Part shown: positions 41,825 to 50,584 of the stretch, in pieces
Numbering within the stretch: position 1 is the stretch's first letter
Layout: every line of letters starts with the position of its first letter
NCBI GenBank assembly: GCA_964543475.1
Contig: CAZIYJ010000008.1
Coordinates: 1 to 64,000, forward strand
Direction of reading: 5' to 3'
Source: JAYSYM01 sp964543475
Lineage (GTDB): Bacteria > Bdellovibrionota > Bdellovibrionia > Bdellovibrionales > JAMPXM01
Length of the DNA stretch: 64,000 nt
Notes under the pieces: generated by a model
Database searches by the model: none
What the model was told of the DNA's origin: nothing
What the model saw: only the letters and a program-made list of their open reading frames with translations
Program-made: the position numbers and the translations under genes

Positions 41825-43483
41825 ATGATGAAAGTTTATCTTTCGACCTTTTTAGTTTTTTCTTTCATTTCTCAGTCAGCTTTTTCGAGTGACATGAGTG
41901 TTCTTCGTCGACTTCAGCAGCATGCACTCAAAAAACTTCAGACACAGGCGACGTTTGGTGCAGTGCCAGAGCGAAAGGTTGCACTTTTTGGCTGGGGCAA
42001 AAAGAAAGAAGAAGGCGAGGCGATAGATCCTGAGCAGGCTCAGGCAGGAACTCCTGACACACTTGCTGAAGGCGAAGTGAGTCCGGAAGTTATGGAAATT
42101 ATTCCGCAGGGGCCTTTGACAGCGACCCAGGCCTGGGAAAAGCCAAACTATTCATCGCAAACAGGCGCACTCGGATACTCAGAAAATACTTTTTCTACTC
42201 CTGAAGGTTTAAAAAAACGAGTGGCGTTTTGGCGAGACATCTACGCAAAGTACACAACTAACCAAGGCGTCATGCACGATAGTCTGCATATCGAGATTGT
42301 CTATCATCCGGTCGATTTCAACTCCATCATGCGTGATACATCGACAAACTCCCGTCAGAAGCACCATTCCCGCGAGCGACTGGTAAATGGCTATAGAAAA
42401 GATATCGAAGATCGTCTTAAGAAACTTTCGAAACTGAAGTCGGGTGATGGGCTGATAGGTGAAGACCTGCGAGTGTGGAAAATGTTTGAGTCGGTGACTG
42501 ACCCCGACAAATTTAATGCGGCGACAAAGCGCGGGCGCGTTCGGTTTCAGTTGGGTCAAAAAGATCGGTTTGCTCTCGGGATTTACTACTCTGGTCGTTA
42601 TATCCGTGAAATGGAGAAAATCTACAAAAGAGAAGGTCTTCCGATTGAACTCACAAGGCTACCTTTTGTTGAGAGCTCGTTTAATATTTATGCTCGATCG
42701 CGAGTCGGCGCGAGTGGAATTTGGCAGTTCATGCGACGAACAGCGCGACCCTACATGATGGTGAATAACGCGGTCGACGAACGCAATGATCCGATTAAAG
42801 CGACTCGTTCGTCAGCCAAGCTTCTTAAGTCTAATTATATGATGCTGAAATCATGGCCGTTAGCGCTAACGGGTTATAATCATGGTCCGAGCGGTATTGC
42901 TCGAATCGTAAAAAAGACTGGCACCAATGACCTCACCGAAATTATTAATCGATATTCTTCGAAAAGATTTGGTTTCGCTTCAGAAAATTTTTACGCATGT
43001 TTTTTGGCGGCGCTAGAAGTTGAGCGAAACGCAAAAAAGTATTTCGGAGGAGTGAAGTGGAGCGTTCCTTTGGATCACGCCGAGATTAAGCTCACAAAGT
43101 CAGTGCCATTTGAGGCCGTAAAAGTTTGGTTCAGAGATGACGCTGAGTTAGCACAATTGTTTAATCCGCATTTTAGTCCCAATGTCCGAAGAGGCCGACT
43201 AGATATGCCAAGGGGAACGAATGTTCGTGTTCCACCAGCGATGAAAGACATCGCTGAAGAATTTTTGGCCGGAAAAATGAAAATTGGTGAGATGCGAGAA
43301 AAAGCAAAAAAGTCATACGCGAAAATTGCGATTCTGCCAGAAGGAACGCCAGTAGCGACGATCAGTGCAGTTCCTTCTCCTGCTTCCACGCCGACCGAGA
43401 AAAAGGAAGATGACGAAGGGGAGGTACTTGAAGAGATGCCTCCGGATTCAGGGGTGAGTGCCACCCCTGATTCACAGAATTAA
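41825..43483 (+). CDS. Lytic transglycosylase (SLT/MltD-like)
   Basis: A 552-residue exported enzyme with a signal peptide (VYLSTFLVFSFISQSAFSS). The SLT domain is near residues 245-365: LPIELTRLPFVESSFN (catalytic Glu in VESSF), SRVGASGIWQFMRRTARPYM and ALTGYNHGPSGIARIV. MltD has C-terminal LysM repeats, which I do not see; instead there is a basic region and a Glu/Pro-rich tail. The start is ATG 41825, directly after dacB, suggesting an operon for wall remodelling. Enzyme specificity is inferred from the family. Confidence 0.88.
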   Translation: MMKVYLSTFLVFSFISQSAFSSDMSVLRRLQQHALKKLQTQATFGAVPERKVALFGWGKKKEEGEAIDPEQAQAGTPDTLAEGEVSPEVMEIIPQGPLTATQAWEKPNYSSQTGALGYSENTFSTPEGLKKRVAFWRDIYAKYTTNQGVMHDSLHIEIVYHPVDFNSIMRDTSTNSRQKHHSRERLVNGYRKDIEDRLKKLSKLKSGDGLIGEDLRVWKMFESVTDPDKFNAATKRGRVRFQLGQKDRFALGIYYSGRYIREMEKIYKREGLPIELTRLPFVESSFNIYARSRVGASGIWQFMRRTARPYMMVNNAVDERNDPIKATRSSAKLLKSNYMMLKSWPLALTGYNHGPSGIARIVKKTGTNDLTEIINRYSSKRFGFASENFYACFLAALEVERNAKKYFGGVKWSVPLDHAEIKLTKSVPFEAVKVWFRDDAELAQLFNPHFSPNVRRGRLDMPRGTNVRVPPAMKDIAEEFLAGKMKIGEMREKAKKSYAKIAILPEGTPVATISAVPSPASTPTEKKEDDEGEVLEEMPPDSGVSATPDSQN

Positions 43484-43491
43484 TTAAAAAA

Positions 43492-43860
43492 CTATTGCGG
43501 CTTCGGCGCCGGCGCAACAGGGCGAAGTCGATTCACTAATTTCACGACCATAAAGACTGAGAATGCAATAATCACGAAAGTAATGAGTGTTGTAATGAAC
43601 ATTCCGATGTTCATTGTTACGGCACCTGCTTTTTGTGCATCGACTAGGCTTGCGTAGGGTGCCGCAATTTCTGGGCCTGGCTTTAACAACACATATAAGT
43701 TTTTGAAATCAACTCCGCCAATGATTAAGCCAATTGGTGGCATAATGATGTCGTTGACTAGTGAATTAACAATTTTGCCGAATTCAACACCGATGATAAG
43801 ACCGATTGCAAGATCGATCACGTTTCCTTTAACTGCGAATTCCCGAAACTCTTTCATCAT
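43492..43860 (-). CDS. mscL: Large-conductance mechanosensitive channel MscL
   Basis: MscL opens under membrane tension to release solutes. The 122-residue protein has the family start KEFREFAVKGNVIDLAIGLIIG, a first membrane segment (NVIDLAIGLIIGVEFGKIV) and a second (IGMFITTLITFVIIAFSVFM). The start is ATG 43860, with AAAGGTGAGC directly before it. The TTG at 43881 would place AGGAGG inside the gene. It is divergent from the DUF481 gene and convergent with the transglycosylase. Confidence 0.95.
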   Translation of the reverse strand: MMKEFREFAVKGNVIDLAIGLIIGVEFGKIVNSLVNDIIMPPIGLIIGGVDFKNLYVLLKPGPEIAAPYASLVDAQKAGAVTMNIGMFITTLITFVIIAFSVFMVVKLVNRLRPVAPAPKPQ

Positions 43861-43920
43861 GCTCACCTTTGACCTCCTCAATAAATTATGAATATATGTG
43901 CATACAACCCGGAGGACCCT

Positions 43921-44649
43921 ATGTTTGCAAGACTTTTCACTCTTACCCTTACTGTTTTAGTTTACTCGAGCGTATCGATGGCGCAGACAGAGTCAGCAGT
44001 TTCACCATGGAAAAACGAATCTGAATTGTCGGCAGTTCTTGTGAGCGGGAATACTGACTCTCAAAGCACAAGCTTCAAACAAAACACCTCTTACACTTTT
44101 TCGCACAACACGATCGTAGCAAAGGGCCGTTATCTCTCGACTCAAACAAGTGGGACAACAACAGCAAATGCTTGGGATGCAACCGGTCGGTACGAGCGCG
44201 CAATTTCAACTTATTGGAGTCTCTACACAAGCTATGGCGCAGAATCAGATCGATTCGCGGGTTACTTACAAAGAAACAGTTGGGATCTTGGTGGTAAATA
44301 CTTTTTCATCAAAAAAGAAAATTCTGAGCTGATCGGTGAAGCCGGTTATCGCTATACCGACACTTACACCCCGCCATCACACAAGTACGAAAATTTTGGT
44401 CGACTCTTTAGCCAGTACACTCGAAAAATCTCGAAGACCGCTGACTACAAATTTTGGGTTGAGTATCTCCCGAACTTTACGAACTCAGATGCTTACTTGA
44501 TCAATGCTGAACCATCGATCTCTGCCGCACTCTCAAGTATCTTTAGTGTCAAAATGTCTTACTTGTTAAAATACCAAGGTGTTGTGCCAGCAGGGTTCCA
44601 GGAACACCTCGACACAACTTACTCAACTGCTTTAGTAGCCAACTGGTAG
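43921..44649 (+). CDS. DUF481 (YdiY-like) outer-membrane protein
   Basis: A 242-residue protein with a signal peptide (LFTLTLTVLVYSSVSMAQ) and a beta-barrel-like remainder: WKNESELSAVLVSGNTDSQ, YERAISTYWSLYTSYGAES, ISKTADYKFWVEYLPNF, ending in VANW. This is the DUF481/YdiY pattern of salt-induced barrels. Start ATG 43921 has GGAGG six bases upstream. It shares a short divergent region with mscL, so both may respond to osmotic stress (inference). Confidence 0.87.
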   Translation: MFARLFTLTLTVLVYSSVSMAQTESAVSPWKNESELSAVLVSGNTDSQSTSFKQNTSYTFSHNTIVAKGRYLSTQTSGTTTANAWDATGRYERAISTYWSLYTSYGAESDRFAGYLQRNSWDLGGKYFFIKKENSELIGEAGYRYTDTYTPPSHKYENFGRLFSQYTRKISKTADYKFWVEYLPNFTNSDAYLINAEPSISAALSSIFSVKMSYLLKYQGVVPAGFQEHLDTTYSTALVANW

Positions 44650-44664
44650 CAAACTGGTAGTCAT

Positions 44665-44693
44665 AAAAAAAGGCCGAGAGCTAGAGCTTCGGC
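44665..44693 (-). terminator. Rho-independent terminator of hpt
   Basis: On the minus strand GCCGA (pair with 44689-44693) and TCGGC (44673-44677) form the base of a hairpin, followed by a T-run that appears as the A-run 44665-44671. The stem overlaps the hpt stop codon. It may also limit read-through from the DUF481 gene. Confidence 0.75.
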
Positions 44694-45223
44694 TAATTTA
44701 GTGAATTCACCTGAGCGATGTAAGGTAGGTTTCGGTAGTAGCCTTGATAGTCGAGGCCGTAACCTACAACGAATTCATTTCCGATTTCAAAACCAACGTA
44801 ATCAATTGGGCACTCAACTTTTAATGCTGCTGGTTTTAAGAGTAACGAAGCAGTTAAAAGTTTTTTCGGATTACGAGCAGCTAAAGTCTTTTTCAAAAAT
44901 GTCATCGTTAAGCCAGTATCAACAATGTCTTCAACCAAAAGAACTGTCTTGCCTTCGATCCCTGTAGTGATGTCGAGAGTGAGCTTTACTTCGCCAGACG
45001 AAGTGGTCGCATCGCCATAGCTTGAGCAGCCAAGGTATTCGCACTTGATATCGGCGTCGATGTGTCTGATGAGGTCAGCGTAAAACATGAATGACCCCTT
45101 CAAAACTCCAACTACAATCAAGGGTTCATTTTTACAGATTTTTGTGATTTCAGCGCCGATTTCACGAACACGCTTTTGAATATCTTTTTCTTCGATCATT
45201 GGAATCATGTTTAGGTCTGTCAT
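44693..45223 (-). CDS. hpt: Hypoxanthine phosphoribosyltransferase
   Basis: A 176-residue purine salvage enzyme that makes IMP or GMP from hypoxanthine/guanine and PRPP. The PRPP-binding motif is VLLVEDIVDTGLTM, with GVLKGSFMFYADLIRHI near 40 and FVVGYGLDYQGYYRNLPYI near the end. Length and motifs are usual. The zinc-ribbon gene lies upstream on the same strand, so they may be co-transcribed. Confidence 0.95.
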   Translation of the reverse strand: MTDLNMIPMIEEKDIQKRVREIGAEITKICKNEPLIVVGVLKGSFMFYADLIRHIDADIKCEYLGCSSYGDATTSSGEVKLTLDITTGIEGKTVLLVEDIVDTGLTMTFLKKTLAARNPKKLLTASLLLKPAALKVECPIDYVGFEIGNEFVVGYGLDYQGYYRNLPYIAQVNSLN

Positions 45224-45249
45224 CGGGCTTCTCCTCGAGAGAAGCCAAT

Positions 45250-46275
45250 CTAGCGTGCTTCGATGAAAAGTACAAATTCTGAAAAGCTATCCTGGAAGTC
45301 TGGCGAGGCCATAACTTTCAGAACACCCGCATTGGCATAATTGGCTCGATCTCGGGGGTCTAGGCCGCGAGGGAGGAGGCCATAGATAAATGCTCCTGCG
45401 CCCTTAGTCAGAGAAATTTCAGCTTGGTAAGTAAATTCCTGCACGCCAGTTGTACCTGGTTGTCGGATGGTGCGTTGAATATCGATTTGAAAGTGCAAGC
45501 CATTTTCATCCATGCCGGTGGGAACAATTTGTGAGGTGATGCCAAGGTTGCGATCAATTCGCGAATCACGTGTGCCCTTAAAAGTAATGATCGGTTGATT
45601 AACTTGCACACTAAGATTTCGGGCCGATTCGAGAATTCGCAGGCCGCGCACTCTCTGTGCTCCCGCTGTTGCGAGTTGGCGCATGAGAGGAGAGATATTC
45701 GGGTAAACGCCTGCGCTCACTTGCCCAGCTTCAATCATTCGGGAGCCAGCTTCTAAATTTGCTAGCACGGTTCCTGGAACTTCTGCATACACCAAGTCAA
45801 TTTGAGTAAACACTGAATCGCTGTTTGAAACTCCAGTTCGAGAATTTGCAGCGCGAGTCGGCACAGCGCGACTTCGGTTAACCGATCCAGCTGCAACGAA
45901 CCCTCTCGCTGCCTGCGGAGGAGCCTGAGGTTGTGGGTTTATTGGTGGAGGAGATTCAGATACTTCAGATGTGGGCTGAGCTACCTCAACGGGCGGAGGA
46001 GGTGGCGGCGCGGGTGCTTCGAGAGTTGTCTGCTGCGGAAGTGGTCGCGCGAGATCAGCGAAGTCTTCAAGGTCGCGTTCACGTTGAACTCGTAAGAAAG
46101 AAAGTCCCGTTGCGATTGCCACAACCAGTACCGCTGCCTGAAACATCCAATTTTTCATAACCCGTGAACTTAGTGGCACTTCTTTCGGGCGAAAGGCCTC
46201 CATATCAACGCCGCAGTTTGCGCAATACCGATCCTTCGGCTGCGAGAAACCACATTTAGGGCAGTTGACGATCAT
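45250..46275 (-). CDS. Zinc-ribbon membrane protein of unknown function
   Basis: A 341-residue protein with an N-terminal zinc ribbon (Cys5, Cys8, Cys18, Cys21 in CPKCG and CANCG), one hydrophobic segment (NWMFQAAVLVVAIATGLSFL) near 42-62, a long Pro/Ala/Gln-rich linker, and a C-terminal beta-rich domain likely in the periplasm. The ribbon faces the cytoplasm. It is divergent from mraZ. No family is recognised beyond the zinc ribbon. Confidence 0.78.
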   Translation of the reverse strand: MIVNCPKCGFSQPKDRYCANCGVDMEAFRPKEVPLSSRVMKNWMFQAAVLVVAIATGLSFLRVQRERDLEDFADLARPLPQQTTLEAPAPPPPPPVEVAQPTSEVSESPPPINPQPQAPPQAARGFVAAGSVNRSRAVPTRAANSRTGVSNSDSVFTQIDLVYAEVPGTVLANLEAGSRMIEAGQVSAGVYPNISPLMRQLATAGAQRVRGLRILESARNLSVQVNQPIITFKGTRDSRIDRNLGITSQIVPTGMDENGLHFQIDIQRTIRQPGTTGVQEFTYQAEISLTKGAGAFIYGLLPRGLDPRDRANYANAGVLKVMASPDFQDSFSEFVLFIEAR

Positions 46276-46382
46276 ACTTGGCCTTTACCTGCTGTGTTAT
46301 GTTTGGAGTGATCCAGCTTAACTGAGTCTCTTCAAGAAGTTAGCACGCTCAGAGTTTGCCTCCCAAAAACTATTTTCGGGAC

Positions 46383-46411
46383 TTGACGCAGACGAGCCCA
46401 GACCTTAGAGT
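46383..46411 (+). promoter_or_regulatory. Probable mraZ promoter
   Basis: TTGACG (46383-46388) and TAGAGT (46406-46411) are 17 bases apart. The -10 overlaps the first MraZ-like repeat, so bound MraZ would block polymerase. This gives an mraZ leader of about 155 bases. Confidence 0.5.
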
Positions 46412-46450
46412 GGGAGCAAGTGGAATAAAGTGGAAAAAAGTAGAGTAAAG
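46411..46450 (+). promoter_or_regulatory. MraZ operator: four 10-bp-period direct repeats
   Basis: TGGGAGCAAG, TGGAATAAAG, TGGAAAAAAG and TAGAGTAAAG follow without gap. MraZ in E. coli binds TGGGN repeats spaced by 5 bases, thus a 10-base period; these match in position and period, though only the first is TGGG exactly. The site lies upstream of mraZ, so autoregulation is expected. Confidence 0.78.
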
Positions 46451-46574
46451 GGCCATGGATGGCCTACTCGCTACCCCCGCGACCGGGAGTGTGAGTCCAT
46501 TTTCATCCGCTTCGAAAAGCTCACGGACGAGCTTTCGACATTTGCCCATTTTTGGGACCGACGGATGTAACGGC
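46451..46574 (+). other. Structured mraZ leader
   Basis: The 124 bases before mraZ hold a palindrome GGCCATGGATGGCC (46451-46464), a 10-bp hairpin with one bulged A (46512-46522 with 46529-46538), and a CCCA/TGGG hairpin around 46546-46557. The Shine-Dalgarno is weak. Translational or attenuation control is possible; no known leader is recognised. Confidence 0.45.
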
Positions 46575-47042
46575 ATGACTGCTCAGTTTAGGGGTCGATT
46601 CGAAATTAAAATCGACGCTAAGGGAAGACTCTCTTTACCTCCCGCAATTCGGGATGCGTTGCCTTCCAATGACCCAAAAATAGTAGTCACCAATAGTCGT
46701 TATCAGAACCAGTCTTGTTTGCACGCATACTCTCTCGCTGAATGGGAAAATTTAGAGAGAAAAATTAACAAGATGTCGTCTCTCAAAACTGATGTTCAAG
46801 CGTTTCAGCGCTTTTATCTTTCAGGGGGACAAGTTCTCGACGTCGATGCTCAGGGCCGAGTGAATATTCCGCAAAGCTTGCGAAAATATTCAGGTCTCGA
46901 GGGAGCGACAGTGCTTGTTGGCTTAGGAAACAAGTTCGAGATTTGGTCACATGGTAACTGGCAAGTTATCTACGACCAATTGACAGATAACTTCGAAGAG
47001 ACTCTGCAAGCAGTTGCGAGCCTTGACGATGAGGTTGAATAG
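46575..47042 (+). CDS. mraZ: Transcriptional regulator MraZ
   Basis: MraZ is the first gene of the division and cell wall cluster and represses it. The 155-residue protein has two SpoVT/AbrB-like repeats: FRGRFEIKIDAKGRLSLPPA near the start and VDAQGRVNIPQSLRKYSGLE near 100. Each carries the GRxxxP-type motif. The start ATG 46575 (MTAQFRG) fits the family; the longer frame at 46455 covers the leader. Four direct repeats upstream are its likely operator. Confidence 0.93.
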   Translation: MTAQFRGRFEIKIDAKGRLSLPPAIRDALPSNDPKIVVTNSRYQNQSCLHAYSLAEWENLERKINKMSSLKTDVQAFQRFYLSGGQVLDVDAQGRVNIPQSLRKYSGLEGATVLVGLGNKFEIWSHGNWQVIYDQLTDNFEETLQAVASLDDEVE

Positions 47043-47044
47043 GG

Positions 47045-48004
47045 ATGACGGGAGCAAAACCGCACATTCCAGTATTTTTAGAATCTATATTAGACGTCTA
47101 TCGTAGTGAACACATCAGCCCGCAGACGTACTTTGATGGCACCTTTGGTAGAGGCGGGCATTCTTTAGCAGTCATAAAAAACTTTCCCGGCGTAGATGTC
47201 TACGCCGCGGACGGTGACGAAGACGCGATCACCTACGCGCAAGAAAATTTCAAAACTGAGATTGCAGAAAAGCGATTACATGTCGTGCACGGATCTTATC
47301 GCGATTTTAAAACTTTGCGAGCAGCTCAAAATTGGCCCGAAAAATTCGATCTCATGTTGCTCGACCTCGGAGTTTCTTCTCCGCAACTAGACCAAGCTGA
47401 TCGTGGATTTTCATTCTATCAAACTGGTCCGCTCGACATGCGAATGAATCGGAAGCAGAAATTAACGGCAGCTGATGTTGTGAATCAGTATGAAGAGCAA
47501 GAACTCGCAAAAATTTTTATCGAACTTGGCGAGATTGCTAGACCTTTTCGCGTCGTACGCGCGATCGTTGAAGATCGAAAGTTAAAACCTTTCACAACAA
47601 CCCAAGAGCTCTCAAAGCTCATAGAGCGAATCGATGGATGGCAGAAGAAAGGTTCACACCCGGCCACTCGCTACTTCATGGCGCTTCGACTTCACGTGAA
47701 TCAAGAGCTAGAGACTCTCGAGATCGCGCTGCCAGATTTGATCGATGCTCTCGAGGAGAACGGACTTTTGGCCGTGATCACCTTCCACTCTCTTGAAGAT
47801 CGAGTAGTAAAGACTATACTTAAAGCTAATTTACATCGTGGTGAGCTCGTAAATCGGAAAGTGATTAAGCCGTCAGATCAGGAATTGAAAGACAATCCCA
47901 GGTCGCGCAGTGCCAAGCTAAGGGTTTTTCGCAAAACCATTCGCGGGACTCTCACACGAAAGCAGAAATACAACTTAGAGCATTCTCTTCATGATGAAGA
48001 GTAG
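47045..48004 (+). CDS. rsmH: 16S rRNA (cytosine-1402-N4)-methyltransferase
   Basis: RsmH (MraW) methylates N4 of C1402 in 16S rRNA. The 319-residue protein has HIPVFLESILDVYRS, TYFDGTFGRGGHSLA (SAM site), LDLGVSSPQLDQADRGFSF, RMNRKQKLTA and ITFHSLEDRVVK (catalytic region). All are family hallmarks. It is directly after mraZ (two bases), the universal order in this cluster. Confidence 0.96.
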   Translation: MTGAKPHIPVFLESILDVYRSEHISPQTYFDGTFGRGGHSLAVIKNFPGVDVYAADGDEDAITYAQENFKTEIAEKRLHVVHGSYRDFKTLRAAQNWPEKFDLMLLDLGVSSPQLDQADRGFSFYQTGPLDMRMNRKQKLTAADVVNQYEEQELAKIFIELGEIARPFRVVRAIVEDRKLKPFTTTQELSKLIERIDGWQKKGSHPATRYFMALRLHVNQELETLEIALPDLIDALEENGLLAVITFHSLEDRVVKTILKANLHRGELVNRKVIKPSDQELKDNPRSRSAKLRVFRKTIRGTLTRKQKYNLEHSLHDEE

Positions 48005-48018
48005 GGATTGAGCCAACA

Positions 48019-48318
48019 ATGAGTCGACAGGATGTCACAGCTTTAAAACCTTTCTTTAGCGTTCTGATAATTATCGCAAGTCTTTTTAGTCTTGTGTTTT
48101 TTAACATGGAAACACGCAGGCTTGGTTACGTCGTACTAAAACTCTCACGAGAAGAAAAACGCAATCGCGATGCATCTCGAAGTCAGATGATTCACCTTGC
48201 AAAAATCACTCGGCCCGAGCGACTTCACACAGTAGCGCAATCGCGTCTTACTTTAAAAACTGCCGAAGCAGGTCAGATCATTCAGATGACTGAATCTGGG
48301 ATTGCTTTAAGACAGTGA
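48019..48318 (+). CDS. ftsL: Cell division protein FtsL-like
   Basis: A 99-residue bitopic protein with one hydrophobic segment (FFSVLIIIASLFSLVFF) near 12-28 and a periplasmic coiled coil (ETRRLGYVVLKLSREEKRNR). FtsL proteins are short, poorly conserved and lie between rsmH and ftsI, as here. Its stop overlaps the ftsI GTG by 4 bases (GTGA). It joins the FtsQLB complex; the call rests on topology and place. Confidence 0.88.
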   Translation: MSRQDVTALKPFFSVLIIIASLFSLVFFNMETRRLGYVVLKLSREEKRNRDASRSQMIHLAKITRPERLHTVAQSRLTLKTAEAGQIIQMTESGIALRQ

Positions 48319-50357
48319 AATCTCGAATCGTAGTCCTTCTCATTTTTGTAACTCTTCTTTGGACGATGATGCTGTCGCGTGCGGCATTCTTGCAGCTGAC
48401 TCCGAATGACCGTTTACATGCGCTCAAGAAGAGGCAATTCGAAACGGTCGTAGCCCTTAAGTCACGTCGCGGAGACATTCTTGATCGCAAGGGCAACGAA
48501 CTAGCAGTTAGCTCTGCGGCCTACTCGATTTTTGCAGACCCGAAAATTATTGAGAATAAACCGCAGGTCGCAAAGGCAATTGCGCCGCTCATCGGCCTCA
48601 GTCAAAAAGAAATTCTCTCGAAAATAAAGTCGAAGAAGAATCGATTTGTCTGGCTTCAACGAAAACTCGATCCGGCGGTAAAAGAGAAAATTGCAGAAAT
48701 GAAGATTCGCGGATTGGGTTTTGTTGAAGAGACCCGAAGAATTTATCCCAACGAAACTTTGCTTTCTCATGTCCTTGGCTTTACGGGTTCTGATGGCAAG
48801 GGCCTCGAGGGTCTAGAGGCGCAAGTCAATGCTCCACTTGAAGGTGGGCGCGAAAATGTAACCATGGAAAAAGATGCTCGCGGTCGACCGCTGATCGTTA
48901 ATGGCCAGCTTTTCCACCAACTTCCCGACGGATCAGAAGTTCAGTTAACAATCGATCGTGATTTACAGTTCATGCTCGAGCGTGAATTAGCAGAAGCGGT
49001 TGTACGACACGAAGCAGACAATGCAGTCGGCATCATACTCGACGCGCAAACGAGCGAAGTGTTAGCGATGGGCAATGCTCCGCTGTTTAATTCAAACAAT
49101 GCAGCCAATGTTTCTGCAGCCACTCGGCGCAATCGAGCAGTAACAGATTCTTTTGAACCAGGCAGCACATTAAAAACTTTCACTATTGCAGGCGCTCTGC
49201 GAGATGGATGGCTTGAGCCAAACACTCGTATTGACTGCGAAGGTGGAAAGATGAAAATCGGCAAGCGAACAATTCGCGAAGCTGAAAGCAATGAAAAGCA
49301 TCAATTCGGTTTATTGACGTCGGCTGAAATTTTAGCGTTTTCGTCGAATGTCGGAACAACTAAAATTGCATTTAAGCTTGGACCCGAGAAAGTCCGCGAG
49401 ACATTTGCTGACTTCGGATTCGGAAGAAGAACCGAAATCGATTTGCCAGGTGAAGTCCGAGGGATCATGCATGGATTGCCTTGGAAAGAGCATCAGTTTT
49501 CAAATATCTCGTTTGGCCAAGGCATTACAGTTACTCCTCTTCAAATGGCGAATGCCTATGCTGCAATTGCCAACGGTGGTTGGTTGCGAAAGCCTTATAT
49601 CGTAAAGGCGATACGTGATGTATCGACCGGCGAAGTGACTGAGACCGAGCCGAAAACTCTTGGGCGCCCATTAACTTCTGAGCAAGCCATGAAAATGAAA
49701 TTGATGCTCATGGGAGTGACGTTAAAAGAGGGAAGCGGTTACGTCGCGCGTGTTCCTGGATTCCCGGTAGCGGGAAAAACAGGAACCGCTCAAAAAGTTG
49801 ATCCAAATGGTCGCGGATACATCAAGGGTGGATACGTCTCGTCTTTTGCGGGCTTCCTTCCAGCAAACGATCCGAAGTTTGTGATCTTCATAGCTGTTGA
49901 TCAGCCTCGCAAAGGTTATTACGGCGCAACTGTTGCGGCACCTTTGTTTTCACGAATTGCTAAGTTTGCAGTTCGTCAGTATGGACTCAATCCGGTTCTG
50001 ATTAGCGAAGAAGATATTATCAAGCGACCTACCGAAGTTTCGCGCGAACTAGCATCTCGAAAGAGAGTTGAAAAAGAAGTTGAGAAACTTGCAAAGACTT
50101 CGTCGGTCAGCGGCTCAGAAAATGTCTCAGTTGCTGATAGCGCTTCGGTTGCTGCCAATGTGAAAGCAGCATCGGGCGAAGTGATTGTGCCCCAGCTTGA
50201 CGGCCTAAGTCTTCGTGAAGTCATGCTTCGACTGCAGGGACAAAGCGTTCCTCTCAAAATTCACGGCCACGGATTTGTATCATCGACGCGCCCAGAGTCA
50301 GGAACAAAGTTGAGCGAGGGCGAAGAGCTTTCTGTGTTCCTAGAACCAGCAAACTGA
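48315..50357 (+). CDS. ftsI: Septal transpeptidase FtsI (PBP3) with C-terminal PASTA
   Basis: A 680-residue class B penicillin-binding protein that crosslinks septal peptidoglycan. Membrane segment VVLLIFVTLLWTMMLSRAAF, dimer domain (GDILDRKGNELAVSS), active site Ser284 in STLK (SxxK), SxN in SSNVG, and KTG in GKTGTAQK. The C-terminal PASTA-like domain (VPQLDGLSLREVMLRL) is less common in Gram-negative FtsI but known in several groups. GTG 48315 is the start. It lies in the dcw cluster between ftsL and a small DUF5522-like gene. Confidence 0.95.
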   Translation: MKSRIVVLLIFVTLLWTMMLSRAAFLQLTPNDRLHALKKRQFETVVALKSRRGDILDRKGNELAVSSAAYSIFADPKIIENKPQVAKAIAPLIGLSQKEILSKIKSKKNRFVWLQRKLDPAVKEKIAEMKIRGLGFVEETRRIYPNETLLSHVLGFTGSDGKGLEGLEAQVNAPLEGGRENVTMEKDARGRPLIVNGQLFHQLPDGSEVQLTIDRDLQFMLERELAEAVVRHEADNAVGIILDAQTSEVLAMGNAPLFNSNNAANVSAATRRNRAVTDSFEPGSTLKTFTIAGALRDGWLEPNTRIDCEGGKMKIGKRTIREAESNEKHQFGLLTSAEILAFSSNVGTTKIAFKLGPEKVRETFADFGFGRRTEIDLPGEVRGIMHGLPWKEHQFSNISFGQGITVTPLQMANAYAAIANGGWLRKPYIVKAIRDVSTGEVTETEPKTLGRPLTSEQAMKMKLMLMGVTLKEGSGYVARVPGFPVAGKTGTAQKVDPNGRGYIKGGYVSSFAGFLPANDPKFVIFIAVDQPRKGYYGATVAAPLFSRIAKFAVRQYGLNPVLISEEDIIKRPTEVSRELASRKRVEKEVEKLAKTSSVSGSENVSVADSASVAANVKAASGEVIVPQLDGLSLREVMLRLQGQSVPLKIHGHGFVSSTRPESGTKLSEGEELSVFLEPAN

Positions 50358-50361
50358 TTCT

Positions 50362-50553
50362 ATGTCAGATAAGCCCTCTGGCCCGAAGGTCGAACAGTCT
50401 CCAAAGAAGGAATCGGGCGATCTCAATGAGAATCTCGACTCTTATATCGATCCCAAAACAGGTCTCACCGTTTTCACTGCGAAGTTCCTTCTAGATCGAG
50501 GATATTGCTGCAATAGCAACTGCCGCCACTGCCCATACAAGAAAACTCCTTGA
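50362..50553 (+). CDS. DUF5522-like cysteine-rich small protein
   Basis: A 63-residue protein ending DRGYCCNSNCRHCPYKK, with Cys49, Cys50, Cys54 and Cys57, probably a zinc or iron-sulfur site. The first 25 residues are polar. The pattern DPKTGLTVFTAKFLLDRGYC fits the DUF5522 family. It lies between ftsI and murE, so it is co-transcribed with cell wall genes, without known reason. RBS is not strong. Confidence 0.83.
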   Translation: MSDKPSGPKVEQSPKKESGDLNENLDSYIDPKTGLTVFTAKFLLDRGYCCNSNCRHCPYKKTP

Positions 50554-50584
50554 GGCACTCTCAAGCCAGGGGTAAATTCATCGG

